A DNA stretch of 32,924 nt, taken from Bacteroidales bacterium (GTDB taxonomy: Bacteria; Bacteroidota; Bacteroidia; Bacteroidales; UBA932). The translations under genes were made by a program, and so were the position numbers. The notes beneath the pieces are model-generated. The model was given only the letters and a program-made list of their open reading frames with translations, was not told the DNA's origin and did no database searches. Location of the stretch: assembly GCA_017619675.1 (NCBI GenBank), contig JAFZRX010000012.1, forward strand, positions 1 to 32,924, given 5' to 3'. The stretch's first letter is position 1, and every line of letters starts with the position of its first letter. This document shows positions 7,716-16,018 of this stretch, piece after piece.

Positions 7716-10025
7716 TTATTTAGATTTTCTAAATCTTTTTGTCTTTTTTTCAGTGGGAGTGGAACTGTCAATGATTTCTTTGCATCTGGCTTCGTCCAGA
7801 GTGGCTGCGTCCGTGCCCTTGGGGAGCTTGTAATTGCCTCCGTTATACTTGATGTAAGGGCCGTAACGGCCGTTGATTATCTGGATGCCGCTGGGGGAGA
7901 ACTCCGCCAGGACGGTATTAACCGCCTGCTGTACGGAAGCCTCGGAAATATACTTTGAGCACTCTTCCAGGGACACCTTGAGGGGATCCTTGCCGCGCGG
8001 CAGGGCTACATTCCTGTCCCCGAACTTGATATACGGGCCGAACTTGCCCTTGGTGACAACCACGTCAACTCCGTCGATCTGTCCCACGGTACGCGGGAGT
8101 TCGAACAGCTTGAGTGCCTCCTCCAGGGTGATGTTCTCAATCAACTGTCCCTTTGAGAGGTTGGCGAACTGCTTCTTCTCCGGGTCGCCTTTCTGTACGT
8201 AAGCCCCATAGCGGCCGAACTTGGCCACCAGGACATCGCCATCGGGGGCGGTGCCTATCTCGCGGCTCACGCGGCTGAACTGGCCGTCCTGCAGGGTCTG
8301 CTCCACCTTCTGGTGGAACGGGCCGTAGAACCCGGAAATCATACTGTTCCAGACTTCCTGTCCTTCCGCAATCTTGTCAAAGTCCTTCTCCACTGTGGCG
8401 GTGAAGTCATAGTCCAGGATGTCGGGGAAACTGCCCATCAGGAAGTCGGTTACAATTATGCCTATGTCCATTGGCAGCAGCCTGCCCTTCTCGGCGCCAA
8501 CTATCTCAGTCTTCTGGGAAGAAGTTATGGAAGAGCCCTTGAGGGTGTAGTTGGTAACTTGGAACTTGGTGCCTTCCTTGTCGCCCTTGGTGAGGTATCC
8601 GCGTCCGGAAGTCAGGGTAGTGATGGTGGGTGCGTATGTGGAAGGACGTCCTATTTCCAATTCCTCCAGTTTCTTTACCAGGGAAGCCTCTGAGTACCTG
8701 TAAGGCGGCTGGGTGTACTTGCACTCCGCGCTTATGGCGCCGCGCTGCAGGCTCTCGCCGGGGTTCATGGCAGGGAGGACGACATCGTCTTCAGTATCGG
8801 GGGCGTCGTCGGAACCTTCCATGTACAGCTTGAGGAATCCGTCGAACAGGATGTTCACGGCCTGGGCCACGAAGAGTTCAGGGCGCTTGTCGCTCTCTAT
8901 CTTCACGGTGGTGTTCATCACGGAAGCGTCAGCCATCTGGGACGCCACGGTCCTCTTCCATATAAGGTTATAGAGCTTCTGCTCCATCGGGGTGCCGCTT
9001 ATCTGGACGTTGTCTATGAAGGTTGGACGGATGGCCTCGTGCGCCTCCTGTGCGCCTCGGCTGGTGGTCCTGAACTGCCTTGTCTTGGAATATTCAGGGC
9101 CGAAGGTCTCGACTATATACTTCTTTGCGGTGCTCAGCGCCAGGGTGGAGAGGTTGGTGGAATCAGTACGCATGTACGTGATGAGACCCCTCTCGTACAG
9201 GCTCTGGGCCACCCTCATGGTGGTGCTTACAGAGAAGCGGAGTTTGCGGGAGGCTTCCTGTTGGAGCGTTGACGTGGTGAACGGCGCGGCAGGGAACCTG
9301 GTGCCGTTCTTTGCGTCAATGCTCTTTACGCGGAAGGCGGCGTCCTTGCAGGAGGCAAGGAAGTCCTGCGCCTGCTCCGCGGAATCGAACTTGGAATCCA
9401 GCGTCGCCTTCAGCTTTGCGCCGCCCTGGGTGAGGAACTGTCCCTCCACCCTGTAGAAAGGCATCGGCTTGAAAGCCTGGATCTCCTTCTCCTTGTCAAC
9501 CACCAGCCTGAGCGCCACGGACTGCACGCGCCCCGCTGAAAGCTTTGGCTGGATCTTGCGCCACAGGATAGGGGATAGTTCGAATCCCACCAGGCGGTCC
9601 AGCACGCGGCGCGCCTGCTGCGCGTTCACAAGGTTCATGTCAACCTCGCGCGGGTTCTGGATGGCCTCCTGGATGGCGGACTTGGTTATTTCATGGAAAA
9701 CTATGCGCTTTGTCTTGGCGGGGTCCAGGTTCAGGGCCTCCATGAGGTGCCAGGAAATGGCCTCTCCCTCGCGGTCCGCATCGGACGCGAGCCATACGGT
9801 ATCTGCCTTGGCTGCAAGTTTCTTGAGGTCGGAGACAATCTTCTTCTTGTCTGCCGGGACAACGTACTGCGGCGTGAAGCCGTTCTCTACGTCTATGCTG
9901 AGCTTGTTGTCATATAGGTCGCGGATGTGGCCGATGCTGGCCTTTACAGTATAATCTTTCCCAAGAGACTCCTCTATCTTCTTTATTTTTCCGGGAGACT
10001 CAACAATTACTAAATTCCCCTCCAT
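7716..10025 (-). CDS. topA: DNA topoisomerase I (type IA)
   Basis: A 769-residue enzyme that relaxes negative supercoils. The Toprim domain starts at the N terminus (NLVIVESPGKIKKIEESLG) with the acidic motif ASDADREGEAISW. The catalytic Tyr284 lies in ERGLITYMRTDSTNLS. The C-terminal part has no cysteine zinc fingers. It carries several GRYGAYVQKGD/GKFGPYIKFGD/GRYGPYIKYNGG repeats and then a strongly basic tail ending KKTKRFRKSK, an architecture typical of Bacteroidota TopA. The gene is monocistronic, divergent from the PBP1A operon, with a TAnnTTTG box at 10081-10088. Confidence 0.97.
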   Translation of the reverse strand: MEGNLVIVESPGKIKKIEESLGKDYTVKASIGHIRDLYDNKLSIDVENGFTPQYVVPADKKKIVSDLKKLAAKADTVWLASDADREGEAISWHLMEALNLDPAKTKRIVFHEITKSAIQEAIQNPREVDMNLVNAQQARRVLDRLVGFELSPILWRKIQPKLSAGRVQSVALRLVVDKEKEIQAFKPMPFYRVEGQFLTQGGAKLKATLDSKFDSAEQAQDFLASCKDAAFRVKSIDAKNGTRFPAAPFTTSTLQQEASRKLRFSVSTTMRVAQSLYERGLITYMRTDSTNLSTLALSTAKKYIVETFGPEYSKTRQFRTTSRGAQEAHEAIRPTFIDNVQISGTPMEQKLYNLIWKRTVASQMADASVMNTTVKIESDKRPELFVAQAVNILFDGFLKLYMEGSDDAPDTEDDVVLPAMNPGESLQRGAISAECKYTQPPYRYSEASLVKKLEELEIGRPSTYAPTITTLTSGRGYLTKGDKEGTKFQVTNYTLKGSSITSSQKTEIVGAEKGRLLPMDIGIIVTDFLMGSFPDILDYDFTATVEKDFDKIAEGQEVWNSMISGFYGPFHQKVEQTLQDGQFSRVSREIGTAPDGDVLVAKFGRYGAYVQKGDPEKKQFANLSKGQLIENITLEEALKLFELPRTVGQIDGVDVVVTKGKFGPYIKFGDRNVALPRGKDPLKVSLEECSKYISEASVQQAVNTVLAEFSPSGIQIINGRYGPYIKYNGGNYKLPKGTDAATLDEARCKEIIDSSTPTEKKTKRFRKSK

Positions 10026-10080
10026 TACTGCTCGATTTTTGTTTAGTTCTGCAAAGAAAAGTACAAACGGGGCAATTTTC

Positions 10081-10088
10081 CAAATTTA
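10081..10088 (-). promoter_or_regulatory. -7 box TAAATTTG for topA
   Basis: A perfect TAnnTTTG match on the minus strand, predicting a leader of about 50 nt. It is only 5 bp from the oppositely oriented PBP1A box, so the two polymerase footprints would overlap. Confidence 0.55.
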
Positions 10089-10093
10089 ATCGT

Positions 10094-10101
10094 TAATTTT
10101 G
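10094..10101 (+). promoter_or_regulatory. -7 box TAATTTTG for the PBP1A-prmC operon
   Basis: A perfect TAnnTTTG match ending 17 nt before the ATG at 10119, giving a leader of about 11-13 nt. Confidence 0.55.
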
Positions 10102-10118
10102 TAAGTTATATAACAGCT

Positions 10119-12509
10119 ATGAAACCTGAGACCAAGAAGAAAATAACCAAGTGGTTCTGGATTCTGCTAACCGTTCCGGTACTGGCCGTAGCGCTGCTCA
10201 TACTGGCGGTTGCACTCTTCGCAAAGATCCCTTCCTTTGAAGAGCTTGAGAATCCTGACAGTAAGCTTGCTACCCAAGTAATCGCTCAGGATGGAGAGAT
10301 CCTGACAACATTCCATATCGAGAACAGGACGTTCGTAAGTTATGACGAACTGTCTCCTCATCTCATACACGCTGCGGTTGCATCAGAGGACGCCCGTTTC
10401 TACAGGCACTCCGGAATAGACCTCAGGGGTCTGGCCCGCGTATTCGTAAAGACCATCCTTATGAGCGACTCCAGCCAGGGAGGAGGAAGTACCATTACCC
10501 AGCAGCTGGCAAAGACCCTATATCCAAGGACGGAGGTCAAGAGCAAGTTCCCCCTTGCCTATCCAGCCCATATGGTATGGACCAAGCTCAAGGAGTGGAT
10601 CACCGCCGTGAAGCTTGAGCGTGACTACACCAAGGACGAGATAATGGATATGTATCTCAATTCCATTCCATTTGGAAGCAACGCCTTTGGAGTCAAGGCG
10701 GCGGCCAAGACTTTCTTCGCCAAGGAGCCTTCCGAGCTGACCGTCGAGGAGTCCGCAGTGCTGGTTGCTATGGTCAACAAGTCTACCCGATACAACCCTG
10801 CCATAAATCCGGACCTGGCACTCCAGAGGAGGAATTTTGTGATAGGTAGGATGGCTAAGACGGACCTTCCACCGGAGACCGGCTTCCCCGAGGAAGACAG
10901 GGTATTGACCAAGGCTGCGGCAGATTCCATCCAGCAGCTTCCAATTGTGCTGTCCTTCGAAGTACAGGACCACAACGCCGGTCTCGCCCCTTACTTCAGG
11001 GATATGCTCCGCCGCATTATGAATGCCCAGAAGCCTAAGCGCAGCAACTATACCTTCCCTGAAGATTTTGCCGCCGATTCCCTCTTCTGGGAGACCGACG
11101 ACTTCTATGGCTGGCTCAACAAGAACAAAAAGCCCAACGGCGAGAGCTACAACCTTGACAAGGACGGCCTGCGCATATACACCACCATCAACTACAAGAT
11201 GCAGAAGTATGCGGAGGAGGCTGTGGCCGAACAGCTGGGCGGCTATCTCCAGGCGGAATTCCAGAGGGAGGCGCGCTCCAAGAGACGCTATCCGTTCTCA
11301 AATGACGTAGACCAGGAGGTGGTTGACAGGATAATGCGCCAGGCACGCCGCAACAGCGACCGATTCAGGCAGCTGCGTGCGGAGGGAATGTCTGAGAACG
11401 AAGCCCTCGCGTCATTCTCGGAACCCACAAAGATGCGTCTGTTCTCCTGGAACGAGCCGGGATACGTAGACACCACTATGACTCCGGACGATTCCATCCG
11501 CTACTGCAAGGGTTTCCTGCGTGCCGCATTTATGGCCATAGAGCCTACTACCGGCCACGTGAAGGCATATGTGGGCGGACCAAACTACCGCTACTTCAAG
11601 TATGACAACCTGCGCCAGGGTAAGCGCCAGGTGGGATCCACAGTCAAGCCGTTCCTCTATACGCTTGCAATGCAGGAGGGAATGACCCCTTGCGACCAGG
11701 TAGTGAATGTTCCCCAGTCCTTCATTGTTGGAGAGGACACCTGGACTCCAAGGAGTACAGACCGTGACGAATGGATAGGCCGTACTGTGACCCTCAAGTG
11801 GGGACTCACCAACAGTTCCAACAACATATCGGCATACCTGATGAAACAGTATGGCCCCCAGGCAATGGCCCAGCAGATGCACAAGATGGGCGTTTACAGC
11901 CACGTGGACGAGGTTTATGCCCTCTGCGTGGGCTCCTGTGACCTGCCGCCTTACGAGATGATAGCCGCGTTCAACACCTTCCCTTCAAAGGGAGTATACG
12001 TGACGCCTATGTTCGTGACCAGGATAGAGGACAGCCAGGGCAACGTCCTTGGGGAGTTCACCAACCGCAAGACGGAGGCCATCAGCGAGCAGACCGCATT
12101 CCTGATGGTCAACCTGATGCAGGGAGTGGTGAACGCCGGTACCGGTACTCGCCTGAGGTCAAGGTATAACCTCAAGGGCGAGATTGGAGGCAAGACCGGA
12201 ACCACCAACGACAACTCTGACGGATGGTTCATAGGCTACACGCCAAGCATCACAGCCGGAGCGTGGGTAGGAGGAGAGGACCCTCAGGTTCACTTCGAAT
12301 CCATGGCGCTGGGACAGGGAGCAAATGCCGCGCTTCCTATATGGGGCCTCTTCATGCAGAAGGTCATTGCCGACGGAACCCTTGGAATAAGCGAGATGGA
12401 CCGCTTCATCAGCCCTCCCGGAATGCATCTGGACCTGAGCTGCAGCGGTGCTGACACGGACGCGGTGGACAAGCAGCAGAAAGAAGACGAGGATTACTAC
12501 TTCGAATAG
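10119..12509 (+). CDS. Class A penicillin-binding protein (PBP1A-type glycosyltransferase/transpeptidase)
   Basis: A 796-residue bifunctional peptidoglycan synthase. A cytoplasmic basic start and one transmembrane helix (about 13-35) precede the GT51 domain, with catalytic Glu90 in ASEDARFYRHSG and the motifs GGSTITQQLAKTLYPR and MDMYLNSIPFGSNAFGVKAAA. The transpeptidase domain has nucleophile Ser507 (GSTVKP), an SSNN motif and KTG at 692-694 (GGKTGTTND). The C-terminal end is short and very acidic (DKQQKEDEDYYFE). It opens a five-gene plus-strand operon with intergenic gaps of 3 nt, an ATGA overlap, 6 nt and 6 nt. It polymerises and crosslinks lipid II whose pentapeptide depends on the MurF and Ddl activities encoded downstream. 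Confidence 0.96.
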   Translation: MKPETKKKITKWFWILLTVPVLAVALLILAVALFAKIPSFEELENPDSKLATQVIAQDGEILTTFHIENRTFVSYDELSPHLIHAAVASEDARFYRHSGIDLRGLARVFVKTILMSDSSQGGGSTITQQLAKTLYPRTEVKSKFPLAYPAHMVWTKLKEWITAVKLERDYTKDEIMDMYLNSIPFGSNAFGVKAAAKTFFAKEPSELTVEESAVLVAMVNKSTRYNPAINPDLALQRRNFVIGRMAKTDLPPETGFPEEDRVLTKAAADSIQQLPIVLSFEVQDHNAGLAPYFRDMLRRIMNAQKPKRSNYTFPEDFAADSLFWETDDFYGWLNKNKKPNGESYNLDKDGLRIYTTINYKMQKYAEEAVAEQLGGYLQAEFQREARSKRRYPFSNDVDQEVVDRIMRQARRNSDRFRQLRAEGMSENEALASFSEPTKMRLFSWNEPGYVDTTMTPDDSIRYCKGFLRAAFMAIEPTTGHVKAYVGGPNYRYFKYDNLRQGKRQVGSTVKPFLYTLAMQEGMTPCDQVVNVPQSFIVGEDTWTPRSTDRDEWIGRTVTLKWGLTNSSNNISAYLMKQYGPQAMAQQMHKMGVYSHVDEVYALCVGSCDLPPYEMIAAFNTFPSKGVYVTPMFVTRIEDSQGNVLGEFTNRKTEAISEQTAFLMVNLMQGVVNAGTGTRLRSRYNLKGEIGGKTGTTNDNSDGWFIGYTPSITAGAWVGGEDPQVHFESMALGQGANAALPIWGLFMQKVIADGTLGISEMDRFISPPGMHLDLSCSGADTDAVDKQQKEDEDYYFE

Positions 12510-12512
12510 TAT

Positions 12513-13268
12513 ATGCTATACAGATATCGGGAAAAGGATGTCTTTTACGAGCTTACCGGGCAGGGAAGTCCGGTCCTGATGCTCCACGGCTGGGGCTGCG
12601 ACCACAGCATCTTTGACAGCCTTGTCCCGGTACTTTCCGGATCCTACAGCGTTTACGCGCTGGATTTCCCGGGCTTCGGGGCATCAGAGGAGCCGGATTC
12701 CGTTTGGGGCGTGGAACTGTACACGCAATTCCTGGAGGCGTTCTGCAAGGACCTGGGCATTGAGAAACCGGGTATAGTGGCACATTCCTTCGGCGGAAGG
12801 GTGGCCATACTGTTCGCATCGCGCAACGCCTGCTCCAAGTTATTCCTGATGGACGCCGCGGGAGTGAAACCGCGCCGCAGCCTCAAGTATTATGTGAAGG
12901 TCTACACCTACAAGGCGGGCAAGTTCTTCTACAACAAGGTGCTGCGTAATCCGCAGGCCTGGGAGGCGCGCCGCGCCAAGGCCGGCTCCGCAGATTACCG
13001 AAACGCGTCGCCAAAGATGAAGGCGGTGCTGTCCAAGGTGGTGAACGAGGACCTGTGCGACAGGATGCCGCTCATCAAGGCTCCAACGCTGCTTTTCTGG
13101 GGCGAGGCCGATACCGCCACGCCGCTTTCCGACGCGCAGAAGATGGATAAACTGATACCGGATTCCGGCCTGGTGACCGTACCCGGAGGCAGCCATTTCT
13201 CCTTCCTTGACAACCCGTTCCTGGCAAAGCGGGTGCTGGCCAGTTTCTTTAACGTGAAAGAATCATGA
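12513..13268 (+). CDS. Alpha/beta-hydrolase fold protein
   Basis: A 251-residue soluble hydrolase. The oxyanion-hole motif LHGWG is near residue 25, and the nucleophile elbow AHSFGG places Ser92. Asp200 (FWGEADTATP) and His228 (GGSHFSF) complete a plausible catalytic triad, so the enzyme is probably active. No signal peptide is seen. The gene starts 3 nt after the PBP and its stop overlaps the MurF-like start (ATGA), so it should be translated together with cell-wall genes. The family covers esterases, peptidases and C-C hydrolases, and the substrate is unknown. Its position suggests an ester or amide in cell-envelope metabolism, which is inference only. Confidence 0.9.
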   Translation: MLYRYREKDVFYELTGQGSPVLMLHGWGCDHSIFDSLVPVLSGSYSVYALDFPGFGASEEPDSVWGVELYTQFLEAFCKDLGIEKPGIVAHSFGGRVAILFASRNACSKLFLMDAAGVKPRRSLKYYVKVYTYKAGKFFYNKVLRNPQAWEARRAKAGSADYRNASPKMKAVLSKVVNEDLCDRMPLIKAPTLLFWGEADTATPLSDAQKMDKLIPDSGLVTVPGGSHFSFLDNPFLAKRVLASFFNVKES

Positions 13269-14824
13269 TAACGGTTATCACAATAGTATTTGCTGTATGT
13301 TTCCTTGCCTGCTGGCTGGCCGTGCTCCGCTACGACATCCAGATGTTCCAGCAGAACTCCTACAGGCCCGAGCGGTTCATCCCCTGGGCAAAGGAGCACG
13401 TCCTGGGGCATTGGCGTTGGGTCATGCTGGCCCTGGCGGGTCTGGTATGGAACAAGTACCTGGCCCTGCTGGCCGCGGCAATCATGGCATATTGCGCTTA
13501 CAAGGAGTTCAAGACCAAGTACAAGATAAGCATCGCCTACACGGCAAGGGTGAAGCGCCTTTATGCCAGCACCATTGTGCTGGGCCTGGCGCTGCTGTAC
13601 CTTGCCTGGCGCATAGGCGGCCCGTATGTTTTCTTCTACACCGCCGTACTCATCCTGGTACTGGACAAGCTGCTGGTGCTGCTTGGAAACTGGCTGAATT
13701 CCCCAATGGAGAAGGCCATCTCCAAATGGTACTACAATGACGCCACCCGCAAATTGGCCAAGTTCAAGGACCTTATCATAATTGGTGTGACCGGCAGTTA
13801 TGGAAAGACCAGCACAAAGAACTACCTGTACCGCATCCTTTCAGAGAAATACAATACCCTGATCACTCCCGGTAACTTCAACACCACGCTTGGAGTGGTG
13901 CGTACCATCCGCGAGAAACTGCAGCCCATGCATCAGGTGTTCATAGTTGAGATGGGCGCAAAGCAGCCGGGAGACATAAAAGAGATCTGTGACCTGGTAC
14001 ATCCTACCATTGGAATAGTAACCTCCGTTGGGGAGATGCACCTTGAGACATTCAAGACCAAGGAGAACATCCAGAAGACCAAGTTCGAACTCATACGCAG
14101 CCTGCCTTCAGACGGTCTGGGCATCATAAACGCGGACTCGGAGGGCATAGCCACCTATCAGGACATCCCCACCAACTGTCCAATTGTGCGTTACGGCATC
14201 AAGGCTCCGGAGGTGGACTACAGGGCCGTTGACATCAGGTATTCCGGATCAGGCTCTGAATTCACAGTGGAGCACGAAGGGGAGCGCACGGAGATGCACA
14301 CATCCCTGATGGGAGAGTGCAACGTGCTGAACATCCTGGGCGCCGCGGTGGCGGCACAGAGGCTGGGCGTGACACCACGCCAGCAGCAGATGGCCGTGGC
14401 CAAGCTGCGGCAGGTGGAGCACAGGCTCTCCGTGAGCCAGAAAGGCGGCCTCACCATCCTGGATGATGCGTACAACTCCAATCCGGAGGGAGCGCGCATG
14501 GCGCTTGACGCCCTTGCCGCGCTGGACCTCCCGGACGGGGCGAAGCGCATCGTGGTAACACCGGGATTCGTGGAACTGGGGCAGAGGCAGGAAGAGGCCT
14601 GCGTGGAACTGGGCGAGAAGATCGCGCGCTGCGCCGATATCCTCATAATAGTGAACAAGTACAACAAGAACGCGATATACAAGGGAGCCACGTCCGCGGG
14701 TATGTCCAAGAAGGACATTATCTGTACCCAGAACCTGGCGGAGGCCGCGGCGGAACTGCGCCGCCTGGCATCGCCGCCGGACGCAATCCTTTACGAAAAC
14801 GATTTACCGGATACATTCAAATAG
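13265..14824 (+). CDS. Membrane-anchored MurF-like Mur ligase
   Basis: A 519-residue protein. Residues 1 to about 145 form a membrane domain with roughly four hydrophobic segments (about 2-22, 52-80, 98-117, 119-140) separated by basic loops. A Mur ligase core follows: P-loop GVTGSYGKTS at 174-183 (Lys181), NFNTTLGV, the E-M-G-A Mg-binding motif (VEMGAKQPGDI), INADSE, and a C-terminal domain with EHRLSVSQKGGLTILDDAYNSNPEG and TPGFVELG. DDAYNSNP is the MurF-type signature, so the expected reaction is ATP-dependent addition of D-Ala-D-Ala to a UDP-MurNAc-peptide or related acceptor. The usual MurF N-terminal UDP-binding domain is absent, replaced by the membrane domain. ddl follows after 6 nt, which supports a D-Ala-D-Ala substrate. 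A canonical murF probably exists elsewhere in the genome, so this may be a paralogue. Confidence 0.85.
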   Translation: MITVITIVFAVCFLACWLAVLRYDIQMFQQNSYRPERFIPWAKEHVLGHWRWVMLALAGLVWNKYLALLAAAIMAYCAYKEFKTKYKISIAYTARVKRLYASTIVLGLALLYLAWRIGGPYVFFYTAVLILVLDKLLVLLGNWLNSPMEKAISKWYYNDATRKLAKFKDLIIIGVTGSYGKTSTKNYLYRILSEKYNTLITPGNFNTTLGVVRTIREKLQPMHQVFIVEMGAKQPGDIKEICDLVHPTIGIVTSVGEMHLETFKTKENIQKTKFELIRSLPSDGLGIINADSEGIATYQDIPTNCPIVRYGIKAPEVDYRAVDIRYSGSGSEFTVEHEGERTEMHTSLMGECNVLNILGAAVAAQRLGVTPRQQQMAVAKLRQVEHRLSVSQKGGLTILDDAYNSNPEGARMALDALAALDLPDGAKRIVVTPGFVELGQRQEEACVELGEKIARCADILIIVNKYNKNAIYKGATSAGMSKKDIICTQNLAEAAAELRRLASPPDAILYENDLPDTFK

Positions 14825-14830
14825 CAGAAT

Positions 14831-16012
14831 ATGAAAATCAGTGTTGGTGTCCTTTTTGGGGGACGTTCCGTAGAAAATGAAATCTCCGTAGTTACGGCAT
14901 TGCAGACAATAGAGGCAATGGACAGGGAGAAGTATGAGGTAGTACCGATCTATATAGCCAAGACCGGCAGGTGGTACAGTTCGCCAGAACTCCTCGAACT
15001 GTCCAATTACAAGGATATGGACCGCCTGCTGGCATCCAGCCGCGAGGTCTATATGAAGCCCCTGTATGGAGACAGGAACCTTTATGACAATTCAAACGGA
15101 CTCTTCCGCCAGAAGCCGGTGGCCACGCTGGATGTGATACTGCCAACCCTCCACGGAACCAACTGCGAGGATGGAACCATCCAGGGCGTGCTGGCCGCAA
15201 TAGGCATCCCGTTCGTGGGTTGCGACGTACTGTCATCGGCCAACGGAATGGACAAGATCACCATGAAGATGATCCTCCAGAGCAGCGGCATCCCGGTAGT
15301 GGACTACGCGTGGTTCAACGACAAGAACTGGTATGCTGACAAGGATTCCGTGATTGAGGCGGTGGAGAAGAAACTCTCCTATCCGGTAATCGTAAAGCCG
15401 GCCAATTCCGGTTCCAGCGTTGGAATCCGTCCCGCGCACAACAGGGAGGACCTGGTTGAGGCCATAGAGTATGCCTGCTCCTTCACCACAAGGGTCATCG
15501 TGGAGAAACTGGTGGAGAAACTCAAGGAAGTGAACTGCTCCGTCCTTGGAGACTACGAGGACTGCGAGGCTTCCGAGTGCGAAGTTCCAATGCGCAGCGG
15601 CGAGATCCTCACATATTCTGACAAATACATGAACCCCGGATCCAAGTCAAAGGGAATGCAGAGCCTCAAGAGGGAACTGCCCGCAAAGATTTCCGAAGAC
15701 GAGACGGCCCTAATAAAGAGCTTGGCCAAGAAGACCTTCAGGGTGCTCGCCTGCGAGGGAGTAGCCAGGATCGACTTCATAAAGGACGAGCAGGACAAGA
15801 GGGTTTATGTGAACGAGATCAACACCATTCCCGGATCCCTTTCCAACTATCTCTGGGACTTCACCGGAACGAGTTTCCCCAAGCTCATAGACAGGCTCAT
15901 AGAACTTGCGTTCGCGCGCAGCCGCGCCGCATCGTTCAAGGTCACTGACTTTGGAGGCAACATCTTCAAGTCAATGGGTTCCGGCGCAAAACTCGGCGGA
16001 ATAAAGAAATAG
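14831..16012 (+). CDS. ddl: D-alanine--D-alanine ligase family protein
   Basis: A 393-residue ATP-grasp ligase predicted to make D-Ala-D-Ala for the adjacent MurF-like enzyme. The N terminus shows LFGGRSVENEISVVTA with the substrate-binding Glu. LPTLHGTNCEDGTIQG, PVIVKPANSGSSVG and the metal-binding EINTIPGS (Asn331) follow. The omega-loop equivalent is TYSDKYMNPG with Lys265-Tyr266, matching the K-Y pair of D-Ala-specific Ddl rather than the His of D-Ala-D-Lac (VanA-type) ligases, so D-Ala specificity is favoured. It is longer than E. coli DdlB (306), with extra residues after the first motif and a C-terminal tail past LIELAFARS. The variant NTIPGSLSNYLW differs from the common NTSPGMTSHS and suggests a divergent subgroup. 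Confidence 0.9.
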   Translation: MKISVGVLFGGRSVENEISVVTALQTIEAMDREKYEVVPIYIAKTGRWYSSPELLELSNYKDMDRLLASSREVYMKPLYGDRNLYDNSNGLFRQKPVATLDVILPTLHGTNCEDGTIQGVLAAIGIPFVGCDVLSSANGMDKITMKMILQSSGIPVVDYAWFNDKNWYADKDSVIEAVEKKLSYPVIVKPANSGSSVGIRPAHNREDLVEAIEYACSFTTRVIVEKLVEKLKEVNCSVLGDYEDCEASECEVPMRSGEILTYSDKYMNPGSKSKGMQSLKRELPAKISEDETALIKSLAKKTFRVLACEGVARIDFIKDEQDKRVYVNEINTIPGSLSNYLWDFTGTSFPKLIDRLIELAFARSRAASFKVTDFGGNIFKSMGSGAKLGGIKK

Positions 16013-16018
16013 TCCCCG

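Noticed and set aside
14831-16012. Vancomycin-resistance (D-Ala-D-Lac) ligase
   Set aside because: The omega loop keeps Lys-Tyr rather than the His of VanA/B ligases, and no vanH/vanX neighbours are present.
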